NCBI GenBank assembly: GCA_013002475.1
Contig: JABDJM010000378.1
Span: 1-8,145 of the forward strand
DNA from: Saprospiraceae bacterium
Lineage (GTDB): Bacteria; Bacteroidota; Bacteroidia; Chitinophagales; Saprospiraceae
Direction of reading: 5' to 3'
DNA: 8,145 nucleotides
Position 1 is the stretch's first letter; each line of letters opens with the position of its first letter. Below are positions 7,033-8,145 of this stretch, piece after piece. The notes under the pieces were generated by a model. That model did no database searches. It was given only the letters and a program-made list of their open reading frames with translations, and was not told where the DNA came from. A program made the translations under genes and the position numbers.

Positions 7033-7784
7033 GTGAAAGCAACATCATAAGACTAGGCTTGATAGGTTACCCCTTGAGCCATTCCTTTTCTCCAGATTAT
7101 TTTGCCAGGAAATTCGAAAAGGAAGACATTCAGGGATATGACTATGACCTCTATCCTATAACCACAGCCTACCACTTGCAGGCCTTATTGCAATTTCATC
7201 CTGAAATAAAAGGCCTGAATGTTACTGTTCCCTATAAAGAGACGGTGATGGCTTTTGTAGATGAATTAGATCCGCAGGCTGAAGCGATTGGAGCTGTTAA
7301 CACCCTTGTATTTAAGGACGGGAAAATATTCGGTCACAATACGGATGTTGGAGGATTTAAAAATTCTCTGGAGGCTCTGATCAAAAGGGTAGGGGCCCAG
7401 CTTTCCGGGGCTCTGATCCTGGGGACAGGAGGAGCTTCAAAAGCGGTAGCCTATTGTTTAAATGAGATGGGCCTGGCTTTCAAAAAGGTGTCACGAAATC
7501 CGGATTCTGACCAGTTTGGCTATGCAGATATTTCCGCCGAAACTCTTCAAAATTATAACCTAATAATAAACACCACTCCTCTGGGGACTTATCCAAATGT
7601 GGAGTTATGCCCAGCCATACCCTATGAAAAACTAGGTCATCAAAATCTGCTGTTTGATCTTGTTTATAATCCAGAGAAAACTTTATTTTTGAAAAAGGGA
7701 GAGAGCCAGGGCGCCTCCATACAAAACGGCTTGGAAATGCTTGAGATCCAGGCCGAGTTGTCCTGGAAATTATGGACATCCTGA
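7029..7784 (+). CDS. aroE: Shikimate dehydrogenase AroE
   Basis: This 251-residue cytoplasmic enzyme reduces 3-dehydroshikimate to shikimate with NADPH, the fourth step of the shikimate pathway to aromatic amino acids and folate. Substrate-site motifs are SHSFSP (17-22), NVTVPYK (64-70, catalytic Lys70), GAVNT (88-92) and NTD (104-106, catalytic Asp106). The nucleotide loop is GTGGASKA (132-139), followed by SRN (155-157), where NADP-specific enzymes usually have NRT. NTTPLG (181-186) and NGLEMLEIQA (233-242) complete the signature. The start is a TTG at 7029-7031, overlapping the upstream TGA as TTGA. An in-frame stop lies at 7011-7013 and no ATG or GTG occurs between, so TTG is the only start that keeps the conserved N-terminal strand. 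The length is slightly below the usual 270-290, as is common in this phylum. Confidence 0.94.
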   Translation: MSESNIIRLGLIGYPLSHSFSPDYFARKFEKEDIQGYDYDLYPITTAYHLQALLQFHPEIKGLNVTVPYKETVMAFVDELDPQAEAIGAVNTLVFKDGKIFGHNTDVGGFKNSLEALIKRVGAQLSGALILGTGGASKAVAYCLNEMGLAFKKVSRNPDSDQFGYADISAETLQNYNLIINTTPLGTYPNVELCPAIPYEKLGHQNLLFDLVYNPEKTLFLKKGESQGASIQNGLEMLEIQAELSWKLWTS

Positions 7785-7795
7785 GGAAACGGACC

Positions 7796-8145
7796 ATGAC
7801 AAAAGCAAAAACTGAACAGACATCTCCGGTAGTTGATTTTTCAAACACCGAGATCGCCTTTGCAGGCAAATCAAATGAGGACCTGAAGAAGACCGCTTTT
7901 ATTTTTCAGTTGATGAATAAAAAGTGGCTTGTAGATTTTGGGTCAAATCTGGCACTTATCGCTTTGAAGATGAGGCTTCCCTTTGTAAAAGGAACTATCA
8001 AAAAAACCATATTCTCCCAATTTGTTGGAGGAACCACACTCCTTGAATGCACTCAGACAATTGAGTCCCTATATAAGCATAGAGTTCAGACTGTATTGGA
8101 TTACGGGGCTGAAGCAAAGAATACCGAGCAGGCTTATAATCATAC
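7796..8145 (+). CDS. Proline dehydrogenase, N-terminal part (truncated by window edge)
   Basis: An open frame from the ATG at 7796 runs 116 codons to the window edge without a stop. The sequence resembles the N-terminus of stand-alone Bacteroidota proline dehydrogenases, FAD enzymes that oxidise L-proline to pyrroline-5-carboxylate. It has a helical start (EIAFAGKSNEDLKKT), a KMRLPFVKGTIKKTIFSQFVGG segment split around residues 59-79, and a Cys-containing helix leading into TVLDYGAE (99-106), the first beta-strand of the TIM-barrel. FAD and substrate residues lie beyond the window. GAGGAAA (7783-7789) precedes the ATG by 6 nt, which favours this start over an in-frame ATG at 7772 inside aroE. 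The gap to aroE is 11 nt, consistent with cotranscription. The identification comes from memory of the family, and the catalytic half cannot be seen. Confidence 0.78.
   Translation, partial: MTKAKTEQTSPVVDFSNTEIAFAGKSNEDLKKTAFIFQLMNKKWLVDFGSNLALIALKMRLPFVKGTIKKTIFSQFVGGTTLLECTQTIESLYKHRVQTVLDYGAEAKNTEQAYNH

Larger units (their letters stand above)
500..8145 (+). other. Eight-gene co-directional train, probable operon
   Basis: All eight rightward genes are packed with junctions of 0 (gldA/gldF), -7 (gldF/gldG), -4 (gldG/DUF4340), +2 (DUF4340/zinc hydrolase), +5 (zinc hydrolase/DUF368), -4 (DUF368/aroE) and +11 nt (aroE/proline dehydrogenase). No hairpin-plus-T-run terminator is visible at any junction. 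The only well-placed promoter-like element is the one before gldA. The first six products act at or beyond the inner membrane and the last two are metabolic. A single transcript is inferred; internal promoters inside coding regions cannot be excluded. Confidence 0.6.

Noticed and set aside
7684..7691. TATTTTTG inside aroE, a possible -7 box for proline dehydrogenase
   Set aside because: The nearest upstream TTTG (7653-7656) is 27 bp away, too far for the consensus, and a single AT-rich box inside a gene is expected by chance.
7480..7869. Minus-strand open frame of 129 codons spanning the aroE/proline dehydrogenase junction
   Set aside because: Both plus-strand genes are recognised by conserved motifs, and the antisense frame has no coding character beyond its length.

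Overview
The window comes from a member of the Bacteroidota, most likely the Cytophagia (Cyclobacteriaceae-like). The evidence is a recognisable GldA/GldF/GldG set, promoter-like boxes of the Bacteroidota type (TTTG and TAnnTTTG), a stand-alone proline dehydrogenase, moderate GC content and weak Shine-Dalgarno use. The lineage is inferred from gene content, not from a marker gene.

Layout. A partial lipoprotein gene runs leftward off the left edge (1-319, minus). It is separated by about 180 bp from a dense rightward gene train that fills the rest of the window (500-8145). The spacer carries two oppositely oriented promoter-like elements that appear to share a palindromic -33 box. The train is gldA (500-1408), gldF (1409-2140), gldG (2134-3858), a DUF4340-like membrane-anchored protein (3855-4859), a secreted zinc-dependent phospholipase C/P1-nuclease-superfamily protein (4862-6094), a DUF368 (PopT-like) membrane protein (6100-7032), aroE (7029-7784) and the 5' part of a proline dehydrogenase gene (7796 onward). 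Junctions run from a 7-nt overlap to an 11-nt gap, and I see no internal terminator, so a single long transcript is plausible.

How the genes fit together. GldA (ATPase), GldF (permease) and GldG (membrane-anchored extracytoplasmic component) form the ABC transporter first linked to gliding in Flavobacterium. The DUF4340-like protein overlaps gldG by an ATGA junction and has the same anchored topology, so it is a good candidate for a fourth subunit. The next two genes are also envelope-directed: a predicted exported zinc hydrolase and a probable undecaprenyl-phosphate recycling protein. The last two are metabolic (shikimate pathway and proline catabolism) and probably share only the transcript.

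The most interesting items are: (i) the zinc-hydrolase gene, in which all nine metal ligands can be placed by spacing, with a mix of P1-nuclease-like and phospholipase-C-like features and a large central insertion; (ii) the four-gene gldA-gldF-gldG-DUF4340 unit; and (iii) the compact divergent promoter region. I found no CRISPR array, mobile element, tRNA or rRNA. Nothing here looks like a wholly new system, but the DUF4340 partner and the zinc hydrolase are not well described.
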